NCBI GenBank assembly: GCA_028023455.1
Contig: JAQFVV010006200.1
Location: 2,284,738-2,348,737, forward strand
Length of the DNA stretch: 64,000 nucleotides
Source: Epiperipatus broadwayi
Taxonomy: Eukaryota; Onychophora; Udeonychophora; Euonychophora; Peripatidae
Direction of reading: 5' to 3'
A model generated the notes under the pieces. The model was not told the DNA's origin. It saw only the letters and a list, made by a program, of their open reading frames with translations, and did no database searches. How positions within the stretch are numbered: position 1 is the first letter of the stretch; each line of letters begins with the position of its first letter. A program made the translations under genes and the position numbers. This document shows, piece by piece, positions 48,640 to 60,695 of this stretch.

Positions 48640-49690
48640 CCTCCAAGCTATATAGAGCAAATTGATAAAATCATAATATAGATAGATTCTATCAGGCAAG
48701 CAAATACCAGGTGGGTTTGAAGCCCCCTCAGAAATTTCTCAGCTTTCCCAACCTTCCCCATCCACTATGAGGAGGGAACTTGAAGCTTCCTTGTCAGTGC
48801 TACAGTAACATCACTATCTAAGGTCTACCTGTCCTTGTTGGGGAAGGTAGCACTACTGAATGCTGTAGTATTGCCCAAAATAACATATTATCTGGCAGGA
48901 TTTTTCCCCCACGGACAAGTTTACCCAAAAAATTGAAACCTTATGCAGAAGACATTGCTGGGGAAGCAAGACTCCCATCACAGCCTCAACCTATTACAAA
49001 AACCCAAGCTTCTTAATGGCTTTAGCTTTCGCTCACTGAAGATTTTTTACCTCCAATGAACTCATAATGTACTATTCAAGATTTTTAAGAATAATCCTGA
49101 TATAGAGTGCCCCCTTGCCCATGAAAAAGATCGAGCCTACAGATCAACCTCTGCCTAGATGGAAAAGCATTTGGTTTCAAAAGCAAGTTACAGTGATTAT
49201 TCAAAATTTCCGGTCATTGGGTTTCCTTTTCCAGGGGAAATTATCATATTGGGAAGTTTATCAATTAATGTTTCCCAGAAAAACTAAATCCATTAATAAA
49301 TTTCCTTTAGGAATCTCTCGATTTTCAAATTAACAAAATTTATCAAACTGAGTCCAAAATTTGTTGATTTTTTAATAAAAATCATCTTTGGAGCACTCCT
49401 TATTGGGGCCTTTTTCCATTACCAAAGGGTTTACAACATATAGTGTTAGACTAGATAAATGGCAATGATCCAGCTAACATTTCTTTTAAGGCTGCAATTA
49501 AAAAGGGTCAATTCAGAACAATAAGACTGGCCACTTTCATTAACTTCTCAATTTGGACTGCCAGATGTAACATGATATTTGATCATGGCTGTGATGACTC
49601 AATGGTTAATCGATTTTTCAAGTCCCTCTACAAGATAAAAGATGAGAATAAATGAACTTGTCAGCCTTGGCTAACTGACCAAACCTGGAA
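48640..49690 (+). mobile_element. Second LINE type, C-terminal fragment (L1/Tx1-like)
   Basis: The frame near 48815-48910 reads SKVYLSLLGKVALLNAVVLP then KITYYLAGFF, the phrase after the reverse transcriptase in L1/Tx1-type elements (xxLSLxGKVxLIxxVLLPKLxY). Later pieces are WGSKTPITASTYYKNPSFL near 48960-49010, an open frame at 49115-49333, and IWTARCNMIFDHGCD near 49550-49600, like the terminal WxARN(x)IF phrase. Frame changes and stops break it. It follows LINE-A directly, and the boundary is not exact. Confidence 0.65.
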
Positions 49691-51259
49691 CCAGATGAAG
49701 CTATAAACTTAATTCATGTAATTCTTAGGCTTAAGACTTGAACTTTCTCCCAACCACTGAATGAATAATATATCCCATCTTTCATCTAATAATAATTTAA
49801 ACTTTAACAATGTAGATCTTTCATACACCCTATGTATTTAATACATAAACTTTGCATTAGTTCCATACTGTGTAATTAATTTATTTATATCAACTTCTAA
49901 ATATTGTTATAGTCCTCATTGGCCTTTTTTTTCATTGGCCTTTGGGCCAAAATAGGCATTAATCAATGGGATTTCTAAACCTTAAATATAGGTTTGACTT
50001 ACTTTATATTCTTAGCAAATTATGCATATGATGCATTGCCTTAAGGCATTAGTGTAATCTTTGATTTTATTTATATTTATTTATTTATGTTTCTTTCATA
50101 CTTGCATTAATTTGCCTATCATAATTTTCTTATGCAGCTCTTGAGACTATGTTATTGCTCTAATACAATTTTTGATTTTTCTATATACATGGTTTGCATA
50201 CCACATTTATATGTATTCATTGAAACTTTCTTATTGATATAATTTTATGCTATCATTGATTTCTCTTGTATCTATTCTAAGGAGTAAATACAGTTTTAAT
50301 TTTGAAAGTAGATATATAGTTTAATATAATAAAAAAGCAAAAGTAAACACAAAAAATAAAGAAAAACTATGAGAATGATGAAGAAGAAATAGAAAAAATA
50401 TAGTATTTTAAAAATAATAATAAAGTTGCAAAAATTGATATAGAGAAAGAATAAAGTTTAAAAAAACAAGAAGATTATTAATAGTGGGAGCCATCTATAT
50501 CAATTGCTATTTAATTCCAAACCTTTTCTGATACTTGAAACAATGAATAATATCGAGCCTGATGTTTGCTACATATTTAACTTAAATTTATATACTATGA
50601 GATAATTTAATTTTAAAATGTACACATTCAGATATCAAAAAAATAATTGATAAAAAACTAATAATAATACATTGTGAAAAAATAATGAACAACTAAATTT
50701 AGAAAGAAACTAAAAAAAAAAAAAAAACTACCACAAGATTAACTGAATACATAAGAGAGATAAACAACTTGTGACAATGCTCATATAGGAGAGTGCATGA
50801 AGAAATTTATGAATTTCTAATTTCTTAAATTTATATTTGTCACACTATGGATAATTGATTCTGTGGTTAAATGGGGCTACTGCATAGATAAATCAGTAAC
50901 ATTTTTTAAAATATATAAATGTAGAGATATGGAAGCTTAAAGAAAAATAGAAAAATTTGAACAAAATATTTAAAAAAAATTAAAGATAAAATAGTATAGG
51001 CTGATAAGATATAATCAAAATGTAAACATATCCTAGGATAGTTAGTAGATAAATTGGATGTTCGGAAACAGAGATGGAATAGGTATCAAAATATTTACAA
51101 TATTTTCACAATTTTGATTGTTAATATGCCTTGACTATATCTATATCTGTCAAATACTCTCTATTTTTTGAATTGATTATAATAATATTGCGAAAAACAG
51201 TAACAAAATTTCAGCTTGTTCATCGGAAATTTTTTTTGTAAAATTGTTGGACATTTATT
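49691..51259. other. AT-rich stretch without a gene
   Basis: Nothing coding or structured was recognised. A poly-A run lies near 50712. Confidence 0.5.
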
Positions 51260-52170
51260 AATTGAAAGAAATTAAGATTTAAGTGGTTTAAACATTTTCA
51301 AAATTCTTCCAATAGCTGGGTGTAATACCAACCATCTCGTTTTACCAACTACCAACAATCGACGCCATTGTATTTTTGCGTCATCACAGAATTGTTTTAA
51401 TTTTTCTGCTCTCACAGTGTAGACATAAAAATAGGAGTATACTTTTACAGCTATGCTTACGGGAAGTATGTCTGCTGCTGTTTGCATCGTATTGAGTTTA
51501 ATGTGTGCTACCCATCCAACGCCTATTATTTATCTGTTTAGTTCAGAATTCAAACGATTGTTAATATTGTTTTGTCCTTTTTTTTCCAATCATTGTCAGC
51601 GCAATATCCGACTAACTTTTTTTGTCAGGTTATTATTCAAAATTGATTCTGTGATTAATTTTTGAATTTTCGCCTGACAAAGAAATTAAATCCACACTTT
51701 TATCTGAATACCCTGTTGTTGATCAAAATATTTTATTAAATAAGGAAACAGTTTTATATCCTTGTGATGTGAGGCATCAGAATACAATGAAATAAATTGA
51801 ATATTATCGAGTGTCATTTTCAATTCAGAAAAAGAATGAGGCAATAAAACATTTTAAACTACAACTTTAGATTTAGTGCGAGCGCAGAAATTTTTTGGAT
51901 CAAATAAAATGATTGGTTGTGATAAATGGAATGAAATGAGAAAGCAGTTTTGGCTAATGCAAGTTTGTTTTTCTTTGGTATTGAAAGTTTTAGTATGAGT
52001 AAATTAAAGAATGTATCCAGAAGCTGAGTATATGCATCGCTTATGTTTACCAGTTTGACATGTCTTATGGTATCGTTTTTCCCACCATCCAGTGAACATC
52101 TGAATCCTTTTTCAGTTTTTTAATGAAAGAAAATTTGTTTGCCAGATCCTTATTAAATTTACAACTTAGT
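51260..52170 (-). pseudogene. hAT-superfamily transposase remnant
   Basis: Minus-strand pieces in order: DTIRHVKLVNISDAYTQLLD (near 52075), LALAKTAFSFHFIYHNQSF (near 51960-51910), NIQFISLYSDASHHKDIKLF (near 51810-51750; the Asp of SDAS is a candidate catalytic residue), an IIGVGWVAHIKLNTMQTAAD block (near 51540-51470), YFYVYTVRAEKLKQFCDDAK, and KTRWLVLHPAIGRILKMFKP (near 51350-51290). The GKTRWLxLxPAIxRIL block is typical of hAT/ZMYM-like transposases. The C-terminal dimerisation domain is missing and stops interrupt the frame. No terminal repeats were found. Confidence 0.75.
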
Positions 52171-53348
52171 TTTTTTTAAGCCATTTCTGATGCTAAAAAA
52201 TAAAATAAAAATAATTTTGAATTTAAAACTTATTAATTGATTTAAATATCACTATTTTTATGGTACATTAACATTATTGAAAAATTATTATTATTAAAAA
52301 ATGTCTTATCAAATAAAAAGTTTTTGAAATAATTAACATCTAGGTGACCATAAATAATCCATTTTAATTGAAATTACAGTTCTTCAGCAATTCATATAAC
52401 CATTATTAAATGCTTACAATAAAATATATTCAATAACCTATAAAAGAAGTCTACGCGTTATTGATTTAATTAAACCGATTTACAGTTACTTGATGTGAGT
52501 TTTATAAAGCTGAGATATACCTTGTTATTGTATTTCTTGAAGCAACAGTCCATCACAAGAAGACAAAACATATTGATTTGATTGATTCTGATTCACGACA
52601 ATGTACTTCATGCGCGCACACTATCAGGCGGTGTGTATGCTTCGGTTTATAACTGCATCACCAGAGTTGCGGAACTTAGTGCACAACATAACAAATATTA
52701 TGAACTACATTCACATATTCAACACAAATCTGCCAATTTGAGATAAATTGGAATAATTTACAAATTTTGGGACATTTCTGGGACACTCTAAACATGATTA
52801 ACCAATGTGAAAACACAAAATAAACCTTTTGGAAGCTTATCATTTTTTAATGTTTATGATTATAAATCCCTGAAAACATGAAATTTGGAATCATTACTAT
52901 AAAGAAATCAAAAATAATAGCAAAATAAATGGAAGAGTATATTTAGAGTATAAACAACAAAAATGGAATGCAAAGTAGTTACCCATTTCACTATGATTTC
53001 AGAACAATATTAAATAAAAATTGAAATGAAATTTTAATTTTCTATACTTTATTTTTTTACTTCACATTACATATACAATATGTACATACATTTACATATT
53101 TAAAAAAAAACTATATCTATATACTGTAAATAATATGTAAATATATTCTAAAAGTGTATGTAGATAATTTCCATCAATTATGGTAATAAATATTAACAAT
53201 TTTTGCTGAGCTAAGCTTTTGATACAGAATGTCTTTATCAAAACAAGACTACAATGAGTATATACTCTTGTAAGATATAGTTATCATTTATATATGTCTT
53301 ATGTGGATGTTTACATGTTTTCAAACATGTTTATACATCAATACATGC
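52171..53348. other. AT-rich stretch without a gene
   Basis: A less AT-rich patch lies around 52600-52680. It has no coding frame and I could not identify it. Confidence 0.45.
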
Positions 53349-53669
53349 ATGTTGGGAGTAACAAGAAAGGATCGAAAACGCAATGTATGAGTAAGAGAAC
53401 AAACAGGTGTTACTGACCTCATTGAAAAAATTAAAAGTCTGAAGTGGAGTTGGGCTGGACATATTGTTAGAAGAGATGATAACAGATGGACAATTGAAAT
53501 TTTAAACTGGATTCCAAGAGATTGTAAAAGATCCAGAAAGAGACCACATGTGAGATGGATGGATGAAATAAGAAAGTGTGCAGGGGTGATGTGGAGAAGA
53601 GAAGCTAAAGATAGGGAAAGATGGATTGAACTTGGAGAGACCATCCTGCAGTGGATTGATAATGTTTGA
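53349..53669 (+). pseudogene. RTE-type LINE C-terminal fragment
   Basis: The frame, with one stop at 53388-53390, reads MLGVTRKDRKRNV, then VREQTGVTDLIEKIKSLKWS, WAGHIVRRDDNRWTIEILNW, RKRPHVRWMDEIRKCAGVMW and GETILQWIDNV. This is the conserved C-terminal tail of RTE-clade LINEs. The TGA at 53667 runs into a (GAT)n microsatellite, as RTE 3' ends often do. The 5' part is missing. Confidence 0.85.
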
Positions 53670-53692
53670 TGATGATGATGATGATGATGATA
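53670..53692. repeat. (GAT)n microsatellite at RTE 3' end
   Basis: About seven GAT units directly follow the RTE stop codon. Confidence 0.85.
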
Positions 53693-53900
53693 TGCACTTG
53701 TATATGAATGTTAGTTAAAAATGGATATTACAGTGCTTGATTATGATTCACCTATTTTATTATCTCACTGCAATTTGAAACCACATGATGCATATAAAGA
53801 GGGAATGCTGGGAGAATATTTGATAAAGCAAAAATGAAACAAAAAAAAAGATGTATTACAAATTTATCATTTTTTTTTTTTTTAAAAGGCATATGATTTT

Positions 53901-54012
53901 ATTGCTTGGGAGTTGATAAGAATTTCAAACTCCAGATCTGTGAGCACCAGAATCGATTGTGGGACCTCCTGATCCCAAGTCAGATATTCTATCAGCTATG
54001 CCAAATCACACA
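53901..54012 (-). repeat. tRNA-derived SINE, family 2 (best copy)
   Basis: On the minus strand: TTTGGCATAGCTGATAGAAT, anticodon-arm-like TCTGACTTGGGATCAGGAG, a B-box-like CAATCGATTCTGG, then a non-tRNA part ending CAACTCCCAAGCAATAAA. The anticodon region (TTGGG) looks Pro-like. The ends after this point are shared with the other family 2 copies. Confidence 0.6.
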
Positions 54013-55349
54013 GGGTTTAATTTTTTACAATCAATGTGATGGAAGTGAATTTTTGTTAGAAAGTGTAGATGCAATTTATATTGCTTGTGAGATTGATGCA
54101 AGGTAATGCTGACTGCTTTGGATGAGATTCAAAAAGAAGTAGGCCAATGCACGTGGAAAGAGTGTGTGGATAGTGAATAGAAATAAGTAAAAAGAAATAG
54201 AATGTCATTATTTCATATGAAAATGGTAAAAATAAATAGCAAATGCTTGAAAAAATTCGGCTAAAGAATAAAAAAAACCTTTGAAACTAGTTTCTGATTA
54301 ATTAAAGCTAATGAATAAAAAGAAAATACAAAACTAATTTCTAACTAGTTTATTAAGAGTAAAATGTTGCTATGGCAACTAGTGACATGCAATAGAATTT
54401 GATAGGGATTCTATTTAATTAAAAGTACTGCATATTGATTTTTGATGAGTAACTAGGCAATGAAGTATTAAGCAACAATAATAATAACTTCATCATCATT
54501 AATGGTGATTTACTGCCCTCTCTTAACACAGAATCTCACTATCCAGATCTGAAGCCTAAATTTAAATGAAACCTTTATATCATTAAAATATGCTCATCTG
54601 AATAAAAGCTTGCATGACTGAAGCTGGTCTTAAAGCTTTGTATTATCATAATTCTTAATTCAGAATTTGATTATTAAATCACATTTTATATTTTAAAATA
54701 AACAATGTTATCTCTATTATAATAGTTAGTTAGAAATGTTAATAATTATTAAATAATTAAATTAAAAAAATTATAGTTTTATTCATCTCTCATCGAATCA
54801 CATTTTTTATTATATAATCCATTCTTAGAAATGTCCATAATAACAGTGGCAACAAACTTTAGTTTTTAAAAATTTAATACATAATACAGAGTTTTCAGAC
54901 TTAATCTTTTTTCTATAGCTTTATTTATTCATCATATATTTCTGTGTAGCTTCTTGCATTGGACATTATTTTACCCATCTTATTTTTTAAACTCACACAT
55001 TCATTTATAAATATTTGTATTATATTTAAAATTGCACAATATCTTCTCCCAGTAATATTCCTAATAATATTATCTTTATAAAAACAATAAGAAATATATG
55101 AATTTATTTTTATTTTAAACAATATGATCTATTGCAGAATATATAAAATCTTGTATAACTCTCTCAGAAAAATTAATCACACCCACATAAATAAAATCTA
55201 ATATCACCACGATAGAAATGAGACAAGCTTTCAATATGAATGTCAAAGTTTAAAACCAAAAAATCTGTAAAATAATACTTTTTTTTTAAACCAATATAAC
55301 AATTTGTACATTTATGGACTGATATCATATCATTTTTTTTAGAATAACG
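54013..55349. other. AT-rich stretch without a gene
   Basis: 54290-54360 has repeated AAACTAGTTTCT / CTAATTTCTAACTAGTTT phrases that may be hammerhead-element debris. Nothing coding. Confidence 0.4.
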
Positions 55350-55353
55350 CATT

Positions 55354-55533
55354 CATATATAAATGCAATTTATTCACTGTATTTTAAACACTTTTTAGCA
55401 AAAAAAAAATATTTTACATATATGCATATATAATCTTATGTTTTGACTATCCTGCAGTCTGTATGCATATATGTACAATAAAAGTTTTTTGCTAAAAAGT
55501 GTTTAAAGTACAATGAATAAATTGTATTTATAT
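55354..55533. repeat. Palindrome with hammerhead-like debris in the loop
   Basis: 55354-55430 and 55461-55533 are inverted copies (AAATGCAATTTATTCA..., AACACTTTTTAGCAAAAAA...). The loop on the minus strand reads AGACTGCAGGATAGTCAAAA, a mutated version of the hairpin-GAAAC segment in the 10111 palindrome. Confidence 0.75.
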
Positions 55534-55607
55534 AACATATTATAGCAAAATAAAGGAAGTGGTGAATTTCATAATACATTACATTCACTTTGTTTTATTT
55601 GAATTAT

Positions 55608-56190
55608 ATATCATATGGAAAGAAAACAAACTTCAGACATGCACTATTGGTATAAATTTTCTTGCACCCATTTGTCAGTAAGCCAACACTTATTGACGAT
55701 GTTTAACTCAGGACTTGATCCTATTATAGGCTTGATAATTCAATTGACAAATTATTTGTATAAATTTAGTACATATATATTACAGGGAAGAGACAGTATC
55801 TCAGTTTTAACTACTCATGACTTTTGAATTATCTTAATTTTAAATATCAGTAATAAATATATTAGCAATCTATATAAATCAAATGGAAAGAAACCAAATT
55901 TCAGATATGTGCTACTGGTATTAAATTTATGTCTACCCACTTATCAATAAGTGTTTTAAAAGCATAGGTGATATATATAAAATAAATAATTTGTCGATTG
56001 AATTACCAAGCTCATAAAAGGATCAAGTCCTGAATTAAGCATGATTAAAATGAGTGATTTATATAAAAACAAGCTTTAAACCTAGGTGATTCACCTATGC
56101 TTTGAAAACCCTTATTGATGGACAGGTGCAAGTAAATTTAATACCAATAACACAGATTTGAAGTTTGGTTTCTTTCCATATGATTACATA
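55608..56190. repeat. Foldback pair with inverted loop
   Basis: A complete foldback lies at 55872-56182 (arms 55872-55972 and 56086-56182). A one-armed relative lies at 55608-55780. The segment CAGGACTTGATCC...TCAATTGACAAATTATTTGTA sits beside the single arm in one orientation and inside the complete element in the other. No coding content. Confidence 0.65.
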
Positions 56191-57661
56191 TATAGATCAC
56201 TAATATATTGAATTATATATGTAATTTATTTCATCTATGCAATCTTTAGTCTATAAAATTCTTATTTTATCATATTAATGCATTAAACTAAATGTCAAGC
56301 TTAATTTTATTTTTAAATTTGAACAGGTTTATAATAATCATTGAAGGTTCAAATTAAAACATTTATATTTACAGTGTACACATAGAACTCTTTTTATTTT
56401 AATGCAGTTTTATCTGGTGGATTAAAAATATAATCATTATTAATACTGAAACTTTGAAGAATAAACTATAGATAAAATTATATATTCCTGTGGTTTTTTC
56501 ATTTAACAGTTCTCTTATATTTATTATATCTCAATAACATAGATGATATTTGACTCTTCTTAAATATACATGAACACATTATAGTTTAGGTAAATAACAA
56601 CAAAACAGGAAAAATTAAACATAAAGGCTAAAATTCAAACAAAATTATTAACCATATATGGTAGAATTTTCAGATAATATAAAAACAAAGCTGAGTATAA
56701 AATTTTTATTTGAGTATACAAATTTAGGTGGTATCTAAATATTACATGGTATTTGAATTTTACTTTTACATGATGTGCTAACGTTCAGTATCTCATCACT
56801 ATAAATCAAACAGTAATTTTAAAGTAATTTGTAAATTAAAATCTGAAGAAAAAAATGATCTACAGTTATGTTGCATTTTGTTACTGTATAATTAATTATT
56901 ATAATCTAATCTTAAATCTGGTTAATCTATTGTCCAATTATGTAATTGCTAAATCAAAATCTTATTAAACATGAACTATTTATTTATATAACCAGGTTAA
57001 AAACAAATCGCTATTACTATTTAGCTTATGGAAAAAAAATGAAATTTAGAAGTTTATGAAAGTTCTTTTATCATTAAAATATACTGTTATTATAATGATT
57101 ATTAGAATAAAAAAGAATTTGTCAAAGGACTAAAGGAAAATGTAACAAAATTTTAATTTGCAAAAATGATAAAAACTATGGATTTATATATATTCCTATA
57201 TAAAATATTTTAACCAAACTGGAAATTTAATATACTCATTGAGGATAGAAAACACTATCAGATATATAGTTATATAAGAGAGAAACTGCAAAAAAATCTT
57301 AAACCAGCATTTTATAAACTTTGATTATATATAGAAAATTAATAAAAAATAATTAATAAACTTGTAATTGTAACCACAATTGAGTTTGGTGTATGTAAAT
57401 ATTTGTTGTTTTAAACTTAAATCATAGAACAGTAATTATAAATTATAAAATCATTAAGTTAAAATTAAAGTCTATATTTGATTATTTAATTTAATGTAGC
57501 ATTCATCATTATCATTCTCTTAATATTAAAATAATACGAATAAATTAGAGGTTAAAACCTTTTCTGTTATCTTAAACATTTTTTTGACGTTATAAATTTA
57601 TTAATAAAAAAGGAAGTTAACTGTTTACTATATAAAGTCAATTAGAAGGAATAAGTGCGAT
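56191..57661. other. AT-rich stretch without a gene
   Basis: Nothing coding or structured was recognised. Confidence 0.5.
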
Positions 57662-57674
57662 ATAAAATGCATTT

Positions 57675-57782
57675 TTTTTTTGTCAAGCGTTGGTAGCCGA
57701 GTAGTTAGCACAACTGCCTTACAAGCAGTTGTCCTGGGTTCGCTTCCTGGCCGACACTTTGACATATAAGAAAAATAAATAA
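57675..57782 (+). repeat. tRNA-derived SINE, family 1 (copy d, 13-bp target duplication)
   Basis: AGCGTTGGTAGCCGAGTAGT, TGCCTTACAAGCAGTTG and GGTTCGCTTCC follow the same tRNA-like plan as 21724-21827, with an A-rich tail (AAAAATAAATAAATA). Exact 13-bp repeats ATAAAATGCATTT flank it (57662-57674 and 57783-57795). Confidence 0.9.
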
Positions 57783-57795
57783 ATAAAATGCATTT

Positions 57796-57900
57796 ACATT
57801 AAGAAAATATATTATTAACAAGTTTTCACCCAGCCTATGGAAAGGCCATCATTTGTAATATTTTTTTAATTGTTTACTTTAATAAATTTCAGTCATGTAT
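57796..57900 (-). repeat. Dispersed repeat shared with 1-290
   Basis: On the minus strand ATGATGGCCTTTCCATAGGC followed by TGGGT matches 195-225, and the poly-A and AATTTATT context is similar. Unknown class. Confidence 0.45.
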
Positions 57901-58179
57901 GGTATTATTATGGAATAGCAAACAACGCGATATCAAACTACATAACTTCAATTATATGTTAACCAAAACTAAATGTAAATATGGTACTATAACATCTATT
58001 TTTCCCCTTTACTAAATATCACATTTCAAACAAATTTATGCACTGTAATCACATTTTCTTCACAATTTAAATACTATACCCATTTCTTTATCTAAAATGC
58101 TTCATAAACAAATTACGGTTTTTAATGGTGGAATTACTTCCTTCAACAGCATTACAAACAAATATATATTTTTTAAATG

Positions 58180-58275
58180 ATCGTAAATTTGACACGTCAG
58201 TCTTACAGACAAACATACATTCATATGGACAAACATACATTTACATGAATTTTATATATAGATAGATACATAATT
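58180..58275. repeat. Repeat of ACAGACAAACATACATT type
   Basis: Two tandem-like CAAACATACATT phrases with a downstream TATATATAGATAGAT. Such sequence is common at the ends of invertebrate transposons. Class not determined. Confidence 0.35.
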
Positions 58276-58897
58276 TATTATATAAAAATTTAAAATTTAA
58301 ACATTGGGAATTTAAAATGTTTAAATTACATAACTAGTAGTATGTGAATGTTTATTACAATTGCAATAAAATCATGAGATTATTATGTTACAAATTTTTA
58401 TAAGCAAAGAAAACTTGCATATAAATTTACAATGCAATAGCTGCACTGTCATGGTTGAAAATTTACATGAAAGTTGAATATTTAGTTATACCAATGTATA
58501 TCATGTGTTAAATTACAGGATATTAAGAAAAATGTATATTTTAATGTCATTTTAATTGAGTGTAGTATATATACGATTTGTACTAAAGATATATAAAAGA
58601 AGATACATAATGCCCTCCACACTCATTATTTGTGATATTATTAGACTGCAGTAACAGCATGTGTTCAGGTTATTATTATTTTCTATATTTTAAAGAATGG
58701 CAAAAAAAAACTTTAGATATTTTACATTCTTTTGAATACATTGCTATAACTATAGGTATTCAAAAGGATAATTATATAGTAAATTCATTCTTTTTTAAAA
58801 TGATGGAGAATATTCTAAAATAGTTTTATATTAATATTTATAGTTACCCCAAAGTTATGTTAATTGAAGATACTATGCCATACTTTATTCTATATAT

Positions 58898-59715
58898 TAG
58901 TGGTGCACAATTTTATATTTGTGACCCCATATTCAGATTGAAATTGTATATGACCTATTATATGTTGTTACCTTCCTATTATAAGCATATAAGGATAGTA
59001 ATGATAAATCATTTTACCACATACATACGATATGATATAAGATCTTTGAAAATTAACTGCATATTAACAAAAAAATGCATAATAATACTTGGCTTTTATC
59101 TGATGATTTGTAGCAATGAAATTTTTTAGCCTGTTTTAGAAAATATGTTAGGAGAATACTAGTACAAAGAATAAAATTCTGAGAGTGAAAACAAGATAAG
59201 TAAAGTGCCATTATGATGTGCTGTTTATACAAAGTGGATAGACTATAAAGAAGAAAGTGTTTAAACACAAAGATGATCAGGGCTACTAATAATGACTCGA
59301 GTAGTTTTCAACAGACAAAACTCTCCATACAGTTGTGCCATCCTGTGCCAACCAGAGTAATCGATGGATGCCAAAAGGCTTGTGCATAAAATCCCCATCT
59401 AGTGCCTACTCATCCAATATCCCCAGACTAGTTTCTGCCTTGCGGCCTTTATCAGTGAGGATCCTTGGATCTATGTTTGGCACAGGATGGCATAACTGTA
59501 TGGAGAGTTTTGCCTGTTTAATAACAGTTATGTGCTAGCATAAGAGATGGTGATCATGTGATGTGGAGTAGTTTTCATATATGTTTAAGTGTTTAGGTTT
59601 TTGTTTTTTCAAATAAAAATTTATTATCTAACATGCGAACTCAAAATTTTCACAATCCCCAACAATTTTTCTATGACCCCTTGAGATGTCACAACCCATA
59701 GATTGTCCACCACTG
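58898..59715. mobile_element. hAT-type MITE with 8-bp target duplication
   Basis: The ends are imperfect inverted repeats: TAGTGGTGCACAAT at 58898 and, at 59715 on the other strand, CAGTGGTGGACAAT, followed by matching GTGAC segments. Exact 8-bp duplications CTATATAT flank it (58890-58897 and 59716-59723). CAGTG-type ends with an 8-bp duplication are the hAT hallmark. It encodes no transposase; short frames inside are not recognisable. The foldback at 59311-59565 has inserted into it. Confidence 0.8.
59311..59565. mobile_element. Foldback element with hammerhead-like motif (copy 3, 12-bp target duplication)
   Basis: This is a second full copy of the 8561-8833 element. It is flanked by exact 12-bp direct repeats GAGTAGTTTTCA (59299-59310 and 59566-59577). 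Terminal arms begin at 59311 and end near 59520, followed by the same tail of about 40 bases ending TGATCATGTGAT. The centre is inverted relative to copy 1. On the minus strand it carries a hammerhead-like motif (core at 59455-59449, GAAACTAGTC at 59435-59426), with a G8-to-A change in the core. It interrupts a hAT MITE, so it is the younger insertion. Confidence 0.8.
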
Positions 59716-59723
59716 CTATATAT

Positions 59724-60030
59724 GATTAATAATTAGTGATTGAAATTAGAATTTGCCTAATATTGTTATCACCTTTAAGCACTGTCTTCAAAGACAATAC
59801 CTTTCTGAATAATTATTAATAAATTATATTTTATTATCTAAAATAGTTTTTTTTTTTAATCTTTATCCACTCTTGAATTAGCCAGAGAAATAAAAAAAAA
59901 AGAGTTAAATGATAAATAAATAAAAAGTTAGTAAAAATAAATGTAGCAAGCATAAAAATTATAACAAAAATCAGACTGTTAAAAAAAGGTATGATAATTA
60001 ATTTTATTTTATTTAATGTTTGTTTTATTT
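59724..60030. other. AT-rich stretch without a gene
   Basis: Nothing coding or structured was recognised. Confidence 0.5.
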
Positions 60031-60043
60031 ATATCTATATGTT

Positions 60044-60149
60044 TTTTTTTCCTCATGTGTCATAGCATCAGCCGGGAAGCAAATCCGCTAACCCGGGACA
60101 ACTGCTTGTAAAGCAGCTATCGCTGACCTCTCAACCACCAATGCTTGAC
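60044..60149 (-). repeat. tRNA-derived SINE, family 1 (copy e, 13-bp target duplication)
   Basis: The minus strand follows the 21724 unit, from AAGCATTGGTGGTTGAGAGG to GGCTGATGCTATGACACATG, with an A-rich tail. Exact 13-bp repeats ATATCTATATGTT flank it (60031-60043 and 60150-60162). Confidence 0.9.
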
Positions 60150-60427
60150 ATATCTATATGTTATTAATATATCAATCATACAGTTATTTCAATAATACAA
60201 CACAAGTTTAAATACACTAATTTCTAATAATTCTAAATGTTTACTTCTCTTTTTATCAAATAATGTAATTCTTATAAACTCATTATAATCAAGTATTATG
60301 CAAAGGTAAAATTGAAGTTCAAAAGTTTTATAATGCATTAAGCACGCTATCGGCATATTACTGCCAGAGTCACACTGCTGTTTAAAGTTTAGCAATTAAA
60401 AGTATGTCTATATATGAAAATAGTTTG

Positions 60428-60695
60428 ATATGTAAATTAGACTTAATATATAAATGTGGCATTTAAATGTTCCATTTTTTTCAACAATGAAATGCATGAA
60501 TTCTTTCTGTTGATAGAATGTGGACTGTTTGTGATTGTCCAAGTCTCTTTATATTTTCTTTTTTTGACAAAAGACAAAGAAAATATAAAGAGATTTGGGC
60601 AATCACAAAGAATCCACATTCTATCAACAGAAACGATTCATGCATTCCATTATAAAAAAAATGAAACATATAAATACTGAATTTACATATTAAGC
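60428..60695. repeat. Long palindrome with arms of about 130 bp
   Basis: 60428-60561 and 60571-60695 are close inverted copies around a loop of about 9 bases. Shared landmarks are ATGCATGAA, TTTCTGTTGATAGAATGTGG, TTTGTGATTG and CTCTTTATATTTTCTTT. The two short frames here are shadows of each other. Confidence 0.85.

Noticed and set aside
53321-53644. 107-codon minus-strand frame
   Set aside because: It is the antisense of the RTE-type LINE tail, which has clear protein similarity on the plus strand.
54250-54360. Hammerhead motif near GAAACTAGTTTCTGATT
   Set aside because: The CTGANGA core is missing in the required position; only the ACTAGT phrase is present.
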